Made by a program: the position numbers and the translations under genes. A model generated the notes under the pieces. It was not told the origin of the DNA, searched no databases, and saw only the letters and a program-made list of their open reading frames with translations. Below are positions 1 through 6,795 of a DNA stretch of 7,433 nucleotides, in pieces. The DNA lies in assembly GCA_002348535.1 (NCBI GenBank), contig DEBL01000281.1:1-7433 (forward strand). The letters are read 5' to 3'. Positions within the stretch are counted from its first letter, which is position 1. Each line of letters begins with the position of its first letter. The stretch is from Deltaproteobacteria bacterium UBA2957. Its GTDB lineage: Bacteria; Myxococcota_A; UBA796.

Positions 1-707
1 AAGGAGATGGTGCGAGTCTCCCCTCCAAGGGAGTTCCTGAGAATCCGGAACCGGGCATACCGTCGGAGCAGTCGCCGGGGGATGCGGGTGGTGTGCCCGG
101 TGAGCCTGGTGAAGCAGGGGTGGCGGAAGAGCCTCAAAAAGGAGTGCCGGAGGATCCTGAACCCGGGATTCCGTCGGAACCAGCACCGGCCGCGGCTGGT
201 TCAGCGAACCGCCCTGCACCGCCTCCGTCCCAAGCCGGAAGCGGTCAGCCCAGCGAGCCAACGCCTGGGGTGCCCAGTGAGCCGGAACCGGCCCCCCCGG
301 GAAGCCCCGGGGGCGCGGCCCATAAAGGCAAGATGGATGGAGAAGAAGAACGCGGGCCAGAGGCGCTCATCCGCGGTCGAATCGATGCCCCGGGCGGTTC
401 GGGAATGATTCGAATCGATTTATTCGATGGGGATCAGCGAAACGTAGCAGGGCCCCGGCCGAAGGTGGTTGGTGTGCACGAAATCAGCAGTCCCGGTGGG
501 TTCGAAGTGTCAATACCGGAGTCCCACAAGCGAGTCTGGGTTGGCGCCTATCGGGATCTGAATGGCAACAATCGGCCCGACAAAGGTGAACCGTCGGGGT
601 GGTACCCGCGCAATCCGGTGTATCTGGATTCTCTGCCATCCTCGGTCATCATATCGCTGGAGGTCGAGGGAAAAGCCTCCGGTCTTGGCCTCGACTTCGG
701 CGAATGA
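1..707 (+). CDS. Repetitive Pro/Glu-rich stalk protein with C-terminal beta-domain (5' partial)
   Basis: The reading frame (first full codon at base 3) is open to the left edge, so the true start and any signal peptide lie outside; 234 residues are visible. A GTG at 93 is in frame but unlikely to be the start, because a protein-level repeat upstream (27-71) is in the same frame. Visible residues 1-120 are a Pro/Glu/Gly/Ala-rich, probably unstructured linker with the motif GVPE(N/D)PEPGIPSE twice and a looser third copy (PGVPSEPEP). Residues about 121-220 look like a compact beta-sandwich: alternating strands (LIRGRID, MIRIDLFD, GFEVSIPE, RVWVGAY), then the acidic loop DLNGNNRPDKGEP and a closing strand VIISLEV. 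The loop recalls dockerin/EF-hand-like or carboxypeptidase-regulatory-like domains. It is probably an exported or surface protein (inference). It ends in TGA overlapping the next start (ATGA), implying one operon and translational coupling. Specific function unknown. Confidence 0.8.
   Translation, partial: GDGASLPSKGVPENPEPGIPSEQSPGDAGGVPGEPGEAGVAEEPQKGVPEDPEPGIPSEPAPAAAGSANRPAPPPSQAGSGQPSEPTPGVPSEPEPAPPGSPGGAAHKGKMDGEEERGPEALIRGRIDAPGGSGMIRIDLFDGDQRNVAGPRPKVVGVHEISSPGGFEVSIPESHKRVWVGAYRDLNGNNRPDKGEPSGWYPRNPVYLDSLPSSVIISLEVEGKASGLGLDFGE
27..182 (+). repeat. Two copies of a 15-codon Pro/Glu repeat in the stalk
   Basis: Copies lie at 27-71 and 138-182, 111 bases (37 codons) apart. Both read KGVPE(N/D)PEPGIPSE and then diverge. 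Among the first 14 codons, 5 are identical, 8 differ only synonymously and one changes Asn to Asp. The repeat is therefore kept as protein while the DNA has drifted, which suggests selection on the stalk sequence rather than a recent duplication. A degenerate third copy (PGVPSEPEP) lies near 265-291. More copies may exist upstream of the window. Confidence 0.85.
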
Positions 708-1456
708 TGCTCGGCGTAGTGATCCCGACGCACAGCCGGCCGGAATGCTTGAAGCTGGCACTGGCCTCGGTGGCAGGATTTCCCGTTGTAGTGGTGGATG
801 ACTCGCCCTCAGGAATGGATGGTTCAGTCGATGCGAATGTGATTCGAACGACCGGAGAAGAAGGGTTCGCATGCGCTGTGAACCGGGGCATCGATCACTG
901 GCAGCAGGCTGGATTCACCCATGTCTTGGTTCTGAATGACGATGCTGCGCTTGAAGAGGGTGCTGTAAACTGCTTGATGACCGCATGGACCGATACCGAT
1001 GGCGCCTTGGCTCCGGTTGTTCATGAGCCCGATGGACCGGTCTACGGCATCGATTTACTTCGGGGCGGACGGGTTCGATTGCGGAGAACACCCGGAAATG
1101 TCGAGGCGGTGAGCGGAGCGGTGATCATGATGCGATGCACCGAGCGTTTTGACCCGAGTTACCGCCACGGGTTTGAAGACATCGATCTGTGCTGCCGATT
1201 GCGACAGCGGGGGCTGGTGGTGCGGGTTGTTGAAGATGCGCGCGCGACCCACGCCGCAGGCGGGACAATCTCGCGGCGTTCGCGTATGGCCCAACAGCGG
1301 GCGCTTTCAGGTCACCTTCGATGGGTGGGTGGCGGCCCGCGCGGCGTCTACGCTGTGGCGCTGAGCGTGGCCCAAGTGCTCCGCGACGGGGGACCCATGG
1401 AACGACTGTTTGGCGTGATCGATGCGGTCCGTGACCACCACTGGCGCGCGCCCTGA
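704..1456 (+). CDS. Glycosyltransferase family 2 (GT-A fold, rhamnosyltransferase WbbL-like)
   Basis: The protein is 250 residues and should transfer a sugar from a nucleotide-sugar donor to a glycan or lipid-linked acceptor at the cytoplasmic face. GT2 landmarks appear in order: N-terminal nucleotide-binding strand VVIPTHSRPECL (residues 5-16), VVVVDDSPSG (28-37) with the donor-binding Asp pair, GFACAVNRGID (54-64, matching the G.A.A.N.G motif of this subfamily), the metal-binding DxD equivalent LNDD (77-80), acceptor-region VSGAVIMMR (136-144), and the catalytic-base segment HGFEDIDLCCRLRQRG (155-170), followed by a conserved-type His at 183. It is shorter than the roughly 300 residues usual for WbbL-like enzymes, but the catalytic core is complete. 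The start is ATG 704, overlapping the previous stop; ATG 707 would remove one residue. There is no clear Shine-Dalgarno sequence, consistent with coupled translation. The frame also extends upstream to a GTG at 599, but that stretch lies inside the previous gene and lacks GT2 character. Sugar specificity cannot be read from the sequence. Confidence 0.92.
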   Translation: MMLGVVIPTHSRPECLKLALASVAGFPVVVVDDSPSGMDGSVDANVIRTTGEEGFACAVNRGIDHWQQAGFTHVLVLNDDAALEEGAVNCLMTAWTDTDGALAPVVHEPDGPVYGIDLLRGGRVRLRRTPGNVEAVSGAVIMMRCTERFDPSYRHGFEDIDLCCRLRQRGLVVRVVEDARATHAAGGTISRRSRMAQQRALSGHLRWVGGGPRGVYAVALSVAQVLRDGGPMERLFGVIDAVRDHHWRAP

Positions 1457-1572
1457 CTCGAGTGGGGGTTGGCGCACACAAACGTGCCATCGGGATGATG
1501 CCGATGAACACCAGCACATCACCCCCCCAGCAGCCTACATTCTGAACCGAAAACGATGCGTAACGGAGTGGT
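1457..1572. other. Convergent intergenic gap, no clear terminator
   Basis: These 116 bases separate the stops of two convergent genes. I see one small inverted repeat, CATCGG (1488-1493) and CCGATG (1501-1506), with a 7-base loop, but no adjacent T-run on either strand, so it is not a convincing intrinsic terminator. A C-run lies at 1522-1528. No further gene is supported here. Confidence 0.55.
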
Positions 1573-2436
1573 TTAGGGAGGTCCGTCTGTTTCGGCCTGT
1601 TTCAACGCTACTGCGGCATCAATGGCTGGCTTCAGCCCCGGCTCCAGCAAAATTAGATACAGCAAAACCTCCCGCCTCGCCTCATGCAGGGCGCCGCCCT
1701 CAACGGGCGGTTCATCCGACCATAGACCTCCGATGTTCAGGGGGGCTCGCGCCCAATCGGACGAGCCTCGGGTGAGAACAGCGTACTGGCCCGGATCATA
1801 GATGGTGCCAACGAGTGCTCTGAAATCACCCGGATTTCCGATCGGGTCGAGGCGGTTTCGAAGGAAAAAAACTGCATCTGCTAGCAAGGATTCTTGTTCA
1901 GGACTGAGGGTCTGCAGAAACTCTTGCTGCGCCTCGAGTACAGACCGAATTCCTTGCAGTCGGAGTTTGAGGAGTTCTCGCTCTCGCTCTCCACCAGACC
2001 TCATTTCTTTCAAGTCGTGGGTGAACTGCGCCATCTCCGGGTCGTCCACAGGCCGTCCATCTTTCAGATGGACCCATATTTTGTCGTACACAGCGCGCTC
2101 TTGGGTGAGCCACTGAGTCGAGGCGCCGCGCTCCGCAGAGGCAATCCGCTCACGGCGGTTGTCGGCGAGGGCGCTCAGTTCACTCAACCGTGTCAGTTGC
2201 CCTTTGCTAAGGTTCAGGTGCTGCAGCCAGATGAGAATACGGACGCGGGTGACCTCGGCATCGAAGGCCGGCAATGCGGGTACGTCGTACAACAGTTGAT
2301 ACAGCGGTGGCTGTTGAGCACGGTCGAGATCTTTGATGGCCTCGGCGGTCGGCAGCGGCTTGGGTTCAACCGCGCAGGCCGAAACGACCATTGCAAGCGC
2401 GAAGGCGATACCGATTATGGTGAAGCGACGAGTCAT
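1573..2436 (-). CDS. Lipoprotein with two LTxxQ-like (Spy/CpxP-type) motifs
   Basis: The protein is 287 residues. The frame is open another 56 codons upstream, but the start at 2436 is chosen because it gives a textbook lipoprotein signal: MTRRF, a hydrophobic core (IIGIAFALAMV) and lipobox VSAC with Cys21; the longer version would bury this. Ala at +2 suggests outer-membrane sorting. The mature part is soluble, helical and charged. It contains LNLSKGQLTRL (residues 74-84) and LQTLSPEQESLL (174-185), both resembling the LTxxQ motif of periplasmic chaperone/stress proteins of the Spy/CpxP/ZraP group, with a long amphipathic helix rich in Arg/Glu between (about 140-175). The C-terminal 80 residues (YDPGQYAVL..., then VLLYLILLEPGLKPAIDA) match nothing I recognise. 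The LTxxQ family link is motif-level only: the protein is longer than CpxP (about 150 residues) and the motifs lie 100 residues apart. It is transcribed against its neighbours and starts 31 bases from the divergent membrane-protein gene. Confidence 0.78.
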   Translation of the reverse strand: MTRRFTIIGIAFALAMVVSACAVEPKPLPTAEAIKDLDRAQQPPLYQLLYDVPALPAFDAEVTRVRILIWLQHLNLSKGQLTRLSELSALADNRRERIASAERGASTQWLTQERAVYDKIWVHLKDGRPVDDPEMAQFTHDLKEMRSGGERERELLKLRLQGIRSVLEAQQEFLQTLSPEQESLLADAVFFLRNRLDPIGNPGDFRALVGTIYDPGQYAVLTRGSSDWARAPLNIGGLWSDEPPVEGGALHEARREVLLYLILLEPGLKPAIDAAVALKQAETDGPP

Positions 2437-2467
2437 GAGATCTCTACTGTAAGATAAGCCGGGCCCG
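2437..2467. promoter_or_regulatory. 31-base divergent start region
   Basis: Only 31 bases separate the lipoprotein start (minus strand) from the GT-C-like start (plus strand). Any promoters must overlap each other or the opposing coding sequence. TAAGAT (2450-2455, plus strand) is a weak -10-like candidate with no convincing -35 partner. No strong Shine-Dalgarno sequence is seen on either side. The region is assigned as regulatory from geometry, not from a recognised site. Confidence 0.35.
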
Positions 2468-4213
2468 ATGCCGAAGTTGAAACCCCAACCCACTCCTCCC
2501 GCCGCGTATGCTGCTTTCGCTGCATTGGCGCTATGTGTTGTGGTCACGTGGCCGCTCGTGCTGTATCCCAACGACTTGCTTCTGGGGCATCCCGGCAACG
2601 ACAACTGGAACCATGTGTGGGGCTATTGGTGGGTCGCAGAGTCGGTGTCGGCCGGTGTGTGGCCCCAGTGGACCAATCTGTTGTCCTTCCCCGACGGCGG
2701 TACGCTGTACTTCATCGATACGGTACAAGCGCTGATGGCGACCCCGGTGCACATGCTTGTCGGCCCAGCGATGGCTTACAACCTGATCGTCATGTTTGGG
2801 TTCGCGCTGGCGGCATGGGGGGCATGGCTGTTGGTTTATCGGGTCACAGGCGATCCGATCTGCAGCGGTATAGCGATGGTGATCTACGGCGCTTCGCCGC
2901 ACCTGCTCGGACAGGCGTACAATGGAATTTCAGAGACCGTATGTGCCGGATGGCTGCCGATAGCATTGTGGTGCCTGCTGAACTTCCTCGACCGTCCCAA
3001 CTGGCGGCGAGCGGTTGCGCTCGGATCGGCCATGGCGATCACCATGGTGACCAGTTGGTATTACGGTTTGTTTGCGGTCATCGCGACATCTGTGATTGTG
3101 GGGTGGCGAGCCCTGCGTCAACCGTGGATTCAGCCATGGATTCGCAGCCTTGTTCGCCTCACGGGCGCGACGGTGACGGGCTTGTTGATGGTGAGTCCGC
3201 TGCTCGTTTTGTTCCGGTCGTCGTTGGATGCGGATGATGCGCTTGTGACCCGCGATCCGGAGTTCGTTCAGGCCAGTTTGCTGTACCACAACATCACAGA
3301 TGTGATCGCGTTCTTCGAGCCCACCAAGGTGCCAAGCCCAGACCTCCTCACGCTCTATGGGGAGCAGTTGGTAATTGTGATCTACATCGGATGGATTGGT
3401 CTGATTCTCTTGGGCTATGCCCTGCTTGCGACTCGCAGGCATCGCGAGTTTGGGCCTTGGGTGTGGCTTGGGATATTTTTCTTCATCTTCAGTCTCGGCC
3501 CATACCTCAACATGTTCGGTGGCATGGTGGAGGTGGACGGTCGGCGTATTCCGCTTCCGTTTCTCCCGTTGTTCGATGCACTCCCGTTGTTCAGCCGAAT
3601 CTCTCACCCGTTTCGATTCGTCGTTGGTGTCAGTCTTGCGGTGAGTCTGGTCGCGGCCCACGGACTTCGCCACATGACCCGGAACGCGCGCCCCGCCACG
3701 AAGCTGGGCATCGTTGCGGCGCTGTGTGTGGGTGCGCTGGTCGAGTTTCGGTATGCGTCGCCCGCAACCCTGCCAGTTCCTGTATCCGACGCCGTCATAC
3801 CAAAGGCCTACACAGAGATGGCCAATGATCCCGAGCCGGGGGCGGTGCTGGACCTTCCCATGGCGGTTCCGAACCTCGAGCGAGCGGTGTACGTCTGGTA
3901 CCAGACAGAACACGGTCGGCCCGTTCCGTGGGGACTGAACGATCCGATGCCCGAGACGCTGCTAAAGAACCGACTGACGGCCACGCTGATTCGGTTTGAA
4001 GCACACCGGTCGGACAGCATGCCTCCGGGGCTTCCAGAACTGGATCTTGTGGTCGGTTCCCGCGCGCTCGCGCGGCAGGGATACCGTTACATTGTGTTGC
4101 ATGAACAGCTGTACCCTCAGTTCAAGCTGCGCCAAGTTGAGGCGCTGCTCACGGGCCTGTTTGGGGCTCCCCGACGACACCCTTCTGATGGAATCCAGGT
4201 GTACACCCTTTAG
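2468..4213 (+). CDS. GT-C-like polytopic membrane glycosyltransferase, copy 1
   Basis: The protein is 581 residues and lies in the inner membrane. By eye there are about 10-11 hydrophobic helices: roughly 13-33, 84-98, 102-124, 130-141, 158-173, 182-213 (possibly two), 228-249, 300-322, 329-347, 383-400 and 411-427. A soluble C-terminal domain of about 150 residues follows. The first external loop carries GHPGNDNWNHVWGYWW (40-55), placed like the acidic loop-1 motif of GT-C enzymes, which use polyprenyl-phosphate sugars on the periplasmic side. Later landmarks are SLGPYLNMFGG (342-352), IPLPF (361-365) and ISHPFRFVVG (378-387), a pattern I associate with bacterial PMT/ArnT-like unassigned membrane proteins. 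The soluble tail has GAVLDLPM (458-465) and YRYIVLHEQLYP (539-550). Donor and acceptor are unknown, and a non-catalytic role is possible. The start ATG 2468 is the first in the frame and precedes the first helix closely. It is followed after 20 bases by its paralog. Confidence 0.8.
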   Translation: MPKLKPQPTPPAAYAAFAALALCVVVTWPLVLYPNDLLLGHPGNDNWNHVWGYWWVAESVSAGVWPQWTNLLSFPDGGTLYFIDTVQALMATPVHMLVGPAMAYNLIVMFGFALAAWGAWLLVYRVTGDPICSGIAMVIYGASPHLLGQAYNGISETVCAGWLPIALWCLLNFLDRPNWRRAVALGSAMAITMVTSWYYGLFAVIATSVIVGWRALRQPWIQPWIRSLVRLTGATVTGLLMVSPLLVLFRSSLDADDALVTRDPEFVQASLLYHNITDVIAFFEPTKVPSPDLLTLYGEQLVIVIYIGWIGLILLGYALLATRRHREFGPWVWLGIFFFIFSLGPYLNMFGGMVEVDGRRIPLPFLPLFDALPLFSRISHPFRFVVGVSLAVSLVAAHGLRHMTRNARPATKLGIVAALCVGALVEFRYASPATLPVPVSDAVIPKAYTEMANDPEPGAVLDLPMAVPNLERAVYVWYQTEHGRPVPWGLNDPMPETLLKNRLTATLIRFEAHRSDSMPPGLPELDLVVGSRALARQGYRYIVLHEQLYPQFKLRQVEALLTGLFGAPRRHPSDGIQVYTL

Positions 4214-4233
4214 GCGAATGCTACGGTGATGCG

Positions 4234-6360
4234 GTGCGAAGAACAGTACTAAGCGCAGTCGTTTTAGTGTGCCTTGTGGTGGTGTACGCGGCACTGAGCG
4301 CGGCCATGACGTGGCCGATGGCCACGGAGGTGGACCGGCAGGTGGTCGGCGGCGGTGAGTTTGGTGGTTGGTTGTGGCGGATTTGGTGGCACTTCCAAGA
4401 GATTGAGGCGCTGCTTGATTCCGACCTTGGGACCTTGGAGGTGCTCCGGCACCTCGTCGGACTCGGGCGCTATCCTGAAACCGGCAACGTTCTAGATGTT
4501 TTGCTCATCAGCTACCCCTTAGATCAGTGGTTTGGCTTTCCGTTTCATCACAACCTGAAGGTACTCGGCATCATGGTGGGCAATGGCTTGTGTGCCTACG
4601 CGCTCGCTCGTCAGTTTACCGACAGTCGGTTGGTAGCGTGGGCTGCTGGTTGCGTAGCGATCGCCAATCCGCTCGTGATCGTTGATGTCAATGGCACCGG
4701 CCTCCGACAAGTGCTGCTTTGGTGGTTGCTCCTGTTTCCCATTTCATTGATTCGAGCCACACGGACCAAGTCGATATGGGACGGCATGCTGGTTGGGGTA
4801 TTGTTTACCCTCGTGAGTGCATTTTATTGGTTCTACGGACTGTTTGCCGGGATGTTTGCCCTCATATTTTTGGGTGGAACATGGTGGACGCAGCGGCCTC
4901 CCATCGGGAAAACGCTGCGGTGGCTAACGGCAGCCGGCGTAGTCTCTGCTTTTGGGCTGATCCTGTTTCTCTTGCCGTACTTTGCAGCCGGCTCATCGGA
5001 CCCCATGCGAGGGTCGATGACGGACCTTCCTGAGCTCAGCTTCTTCTTGTCATTTCCGGCCTATGACACCGTCGCAGCAGCCCCCCTTCGGCCCACCAAC
5101 TACGAGGAGAACGTCTTGAGTTCCCTTCGGCGGGTCATCGTGAGTTCATGGCCTGCAGACTACGTTCTGAATCCGTGGCACGGGGTTGGCGCCTTCCCAT
5201 CCTTGGTCTTCATTCTGGGCGTCCTGCCCTGCATCGTCATCAAGCGCGCGCGCATTTGGTTGATGGTGTGGGTAGTCTTCTGGGTCGGCACCATGGGACC
5301 GTTTTTGAAGCTGGGGGCAGACAACGATTCAACCGATGTCATCTTCATTGGAGAACATGTTGTCCGGATGCCGTGGACTGTCATGTTCAAGTGGATTCCT
5401 GGGATGTCGCGGATGTTTGCGCCCTATCGAATGAGTTCGATGGTGGTGGTGTCATCGGTCGTCTTGCTCACGATAGGACTGCACGCCATTCGGGGGCGTT
5501 GGAGAGGGCCGATTGCTGCGCTGGTGGGTTTGGGTGTCAGTGCTCAACCGTTCTGGCATATCGATACCGGTCCGGTGCCGGAAGGCGTTCAAGAGCCACC
5601 GCTGTGGCGAATCCCCAGTGTCGTGAGTCCGTTCGACGTCCCCGACTGGTACATCGACCTGGAACCAGAAGGCAAGGAGGGCATCATTGAGTTGCCCCTC
5701 GAGCAGCAGCAAGACTTGATGTGTGTGTACCAAGTTTTCCATGGTCAGAAGCTCTACCGATCATGGGCAGGAGCTCCAGCAGTGCCACCATTGTTTCGGG
5801 AATCAGGCGGTGGAGAGGCCGGTGATCGCCTGCGGTGGCTGGCGGAGGGTGAGGTGGCTCACGGAGACCTCGAAGAGCAATTCTTGACCCTGTCTCGGAC
5901 GCCGCTCGAGGCCGATATGTCAGCCGTCGAAGATGTGGACCTTGCAGCGTTAGTGGATGGAGGCCCATACCGATGGTTGATCGTGCACGAGCGCGGGTAC
6001 TACCTCGTGGATCCCTATGAGGGAGGCGTGCTATACAGGGATGCGATTCGGCGAATCGGCGAGCGCATCAACTCGACACCGATTGAGGTCTACGAGCACG
6101 GCCTGAACATCCAAGAAGACACCCACCTGACTCGCGATGTGGCGCCCGCATGGATTCCGATGGCAGGCAAAGATGTGAGCGTGCCCCTTGACCAAGTGCC
6201 GCGTCGGATGATGATGGCAATTTTTGATTTGGAGCCATGGCGGGAAACACTGGGAGACATAGAAATTCCCACCCTTCAGCCCGCCCAGCCACCGCAACCC
6301 GGCGATGGTTCTCCCGGTGCCGCCCCGCCCATGCCGGCGCCTCCTTCGGGAACCCCTTGA
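4234..6360 (+). CDS. GT-C-like polytopic membrane glycosyltransferase, copy 2
   Basis: The protein is 708 residues, starting at GTG 4234 (MRRTVLSAVV...), 20 bases after the previous stop; a nearby ATG at 4229 is out of frame. It is a divergent paralog of its neighbour, with equivalent landmarks in the same order: TWPM (26-29) versus TWPL; GGGEFGGWLWRIWWHF (39-54) in loop 1; FYWFYGLFAG (197-206) versus SWYYGLFA; TMGPFLKLGAD (353-363); VRMPW (377-381); MSRMFAPYRM (391-400); GIIELPLE (483-490) versus GAVLDLPM; and YRWLIVHERGYY (579-590). Loop 1 has Glu42 where copy 1 has Asp45, so an acidic residue is kept. It is 127 residues longer, mostly after residue 500, and ends in a Pro-rich tail (680-708) that resembles the low-complexity stalk of the first gene in the window. 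The probable role is transfer of a lipid-linked sugar at the periplasmic face, inferred from the GT-C-like layout. It is probably co-transcribed with copy 1. Confidence 0.8.
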   Translation: MRRTVLSAVVLVCLVVVYAALSAAMTWPMATEVDRQVVGGGEFGGWLWRIWWHFQEIEALLDSDLGTLEVLRHLVGLGRYPETGNVLDVLLISYPLDQWFGFPFHHNLKVLGIMVGNGLCAYALARQFTDSRLVAWAAGCVAIANPLVIVDVNGTGLRQVLLWWLLLFPISLIRATRTKSIWDGMLVGVLFTLVSAFYWFYGLFAGMFALIFLGGTWWTQRPPIGKTLRWLTAAGVVSAFGLILFLLPYFAAGSSDPMRGSMTDLPELSFFLSFPAYDTVAAAPLRPTNYEENVLSSLRRVIVSSWPADYVLNPWHGVGAFPSLVFILGVLPCIVIKRARIWLMVWVVFWVGTMGPFLKLGADNDSTDVIFIGEHVVRMPWTVMFKWIPGMSRMFAPYRMSSMVVVSSVVLLTIGLHAIRGRWRGPIAALVGLGVSAQPFWHIDTGPVPEGVQEPPLWRIPSVVSPFDVPDWYIDLEPEGKEGIIELPLEQQQDLMCVYQVFHGQKLYRSWAGAPAVPPLFRESGGGEAGDRLRWLAEGEVAHGDLEEQFLTLSRTPLEADMSAVEDVDLAALVDGGPYRWLIVHERGYYLVDPYEGGVLYRDAIRRIGERINSTPIEVYEHGLNIQEDTHLTRDVAPAWIPMAGKDVSVPLDQVPRRMMMAIFDLEPWRETLGDIEIPTLQPAQPPQPGDGSPGAAPPMPAPPSGTP

Positions 6361-6395
6361 CACTGCTGCGCCGTCGTGCGTTGATCACGGCAGTG
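6361..6395 (+). other. Imperfect inverted repeat after the GT-C gene
   Basis: CACTGC (6361-6366) pairs with GCAGTG (6390-6395), and CGTG (6375-6378) with CACG (6386-6389) inside it. The structure directly follows the stop codon and could form a bulged hairpin. There is no downstream T-run (the next bases are GAGCCCCCTC), so intrinsic termination is doubtful. It may attenuate transcription, stabilise the mRNA end, or be chance. Confidence 0.3.
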
Positions 6396-6423
6396 GAGCC
6401 CCCTCAACACCATCGGAACCTTC

Positions 6424-6795
6424 ATGCTTAAGTCTTTATTCACTGCAGCGTTGTTTGTCGGCCTGACGGGTTGCTACGCAGCGACGCGATCAACGGTAGA
6501 CTTGGGGCAAGCCGAGCGGCAACTCGCCGCTGCCCGCGCAGCCGGTGCTCCGGAGCGAGCAGTGTATGCGTGGACCATGGCCGATGAGTACATGAAGAAG
6601 GCGAGAGATGAGTGGGCCCGGTCCGACTACCAACGGGCCGATGAGATGGTGAAAAAGGCCACCAAGTGGGCTTCGAAGGCTGCAGAGTTGGCCCGGTCCG
6701 GCGAGGCCGTTCCTGCGTGGAGTGGGGAGTCGAGCATCCCTGCTCAGTCACCCCCAGCGCCTGCCGATGAGGATGGCTCGGGAGTTTGGCAGTGA
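6424..6795 (+). CDS. Small DUF4398-like lipoprotein
   Basis: The protein is 123 residues. MLKSLFTAALFVGLTGC is a clear lipoprotein signal (lipobox LTGC, Cys17; Tyr at +2 favours the outer membrane). Residues about 24-92 form an Ala-rich helical hairpin with the spacing of DUF4398-type domains: LGQAERQLAAARAAGAPERA, then YMKKARDEW, then YQRADEMVKKATKWASKAAE. The tail (95-118) is Pro/Ser-rich linker. GGAA at 6415-6418, 5 bases before the ATG, is a weak ribosome binding site. In many Gram-negatives, DUF4398 proteins are encoded beside OmpA-family genes, as here, and the one-base overlap with the next start supports co-translation. The likely role is a periplasmic, outer-membrane-anchored partner of the OmpA-like protein in envelope integrity (inference). 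The family call rests on pattern and neighbourhood, not a profile search. Confidence 0.82.
   Translation: MLKSLFTAALFVGLTGCYAATRSTVDLGQAERQLAAARAAGAPERAVYAWTMADEYMKKARDEWARSDYQRADEMVKKATKWASKAAELARSGEAVPAWSGESSIPAQSPPAPADEDGSGVWQ

Noticed and set aside
7..408. Arg/Pro-rich 133-codon open frame overlapping the stalk gene
   Set aside because: It is a shadow frame: the frame starting at base 3 carries the repeats and the domain, while this one shows compositional artefacts of GC-rich DNA.
1443..1452. Perfect 10-base palindrome GGCGCGCGCC at the end of the GT2 gene
   Set aside because: It lies in coding sequence (Trp-Arg-Ala-Pro before the stop), has no loop or T-run, and alternating GC palindromes are common in GC-rich DNA.
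1894..2457. 187-codon plus-strand open frame opposite the lipoprotein
   Set aside because: The minus strand encodes a lipoprotein signal and LTxxQ-like motifs; this frame has no recognisable features.
2930..3913. 327-codon minus-strand open frame opposite GT-C copy 1
   Set aside because: It is His/Arg/Gln-rich with no domain pattern, and lies opposite a gene with convincing membrane helices and a paralog.
4060..4075. Strong GC inverted repeat CCGCGCG-CT-CGCGCGG inside GT-C copy 1
   Set aside because: It is explained by Arg/Ala codons (Ser-Arg-Ala-Leu-Ala-Arg) in a GC-rich gene; there is no sign of regulatory placement.
6381..6409. TTGATC as a possible -35 box for the DUF4398-OmpA pair
   Set aside because: No acceptable -10 sequence lies at the expected spacing, and the TTGATC overlaps the imperfect hairpin.
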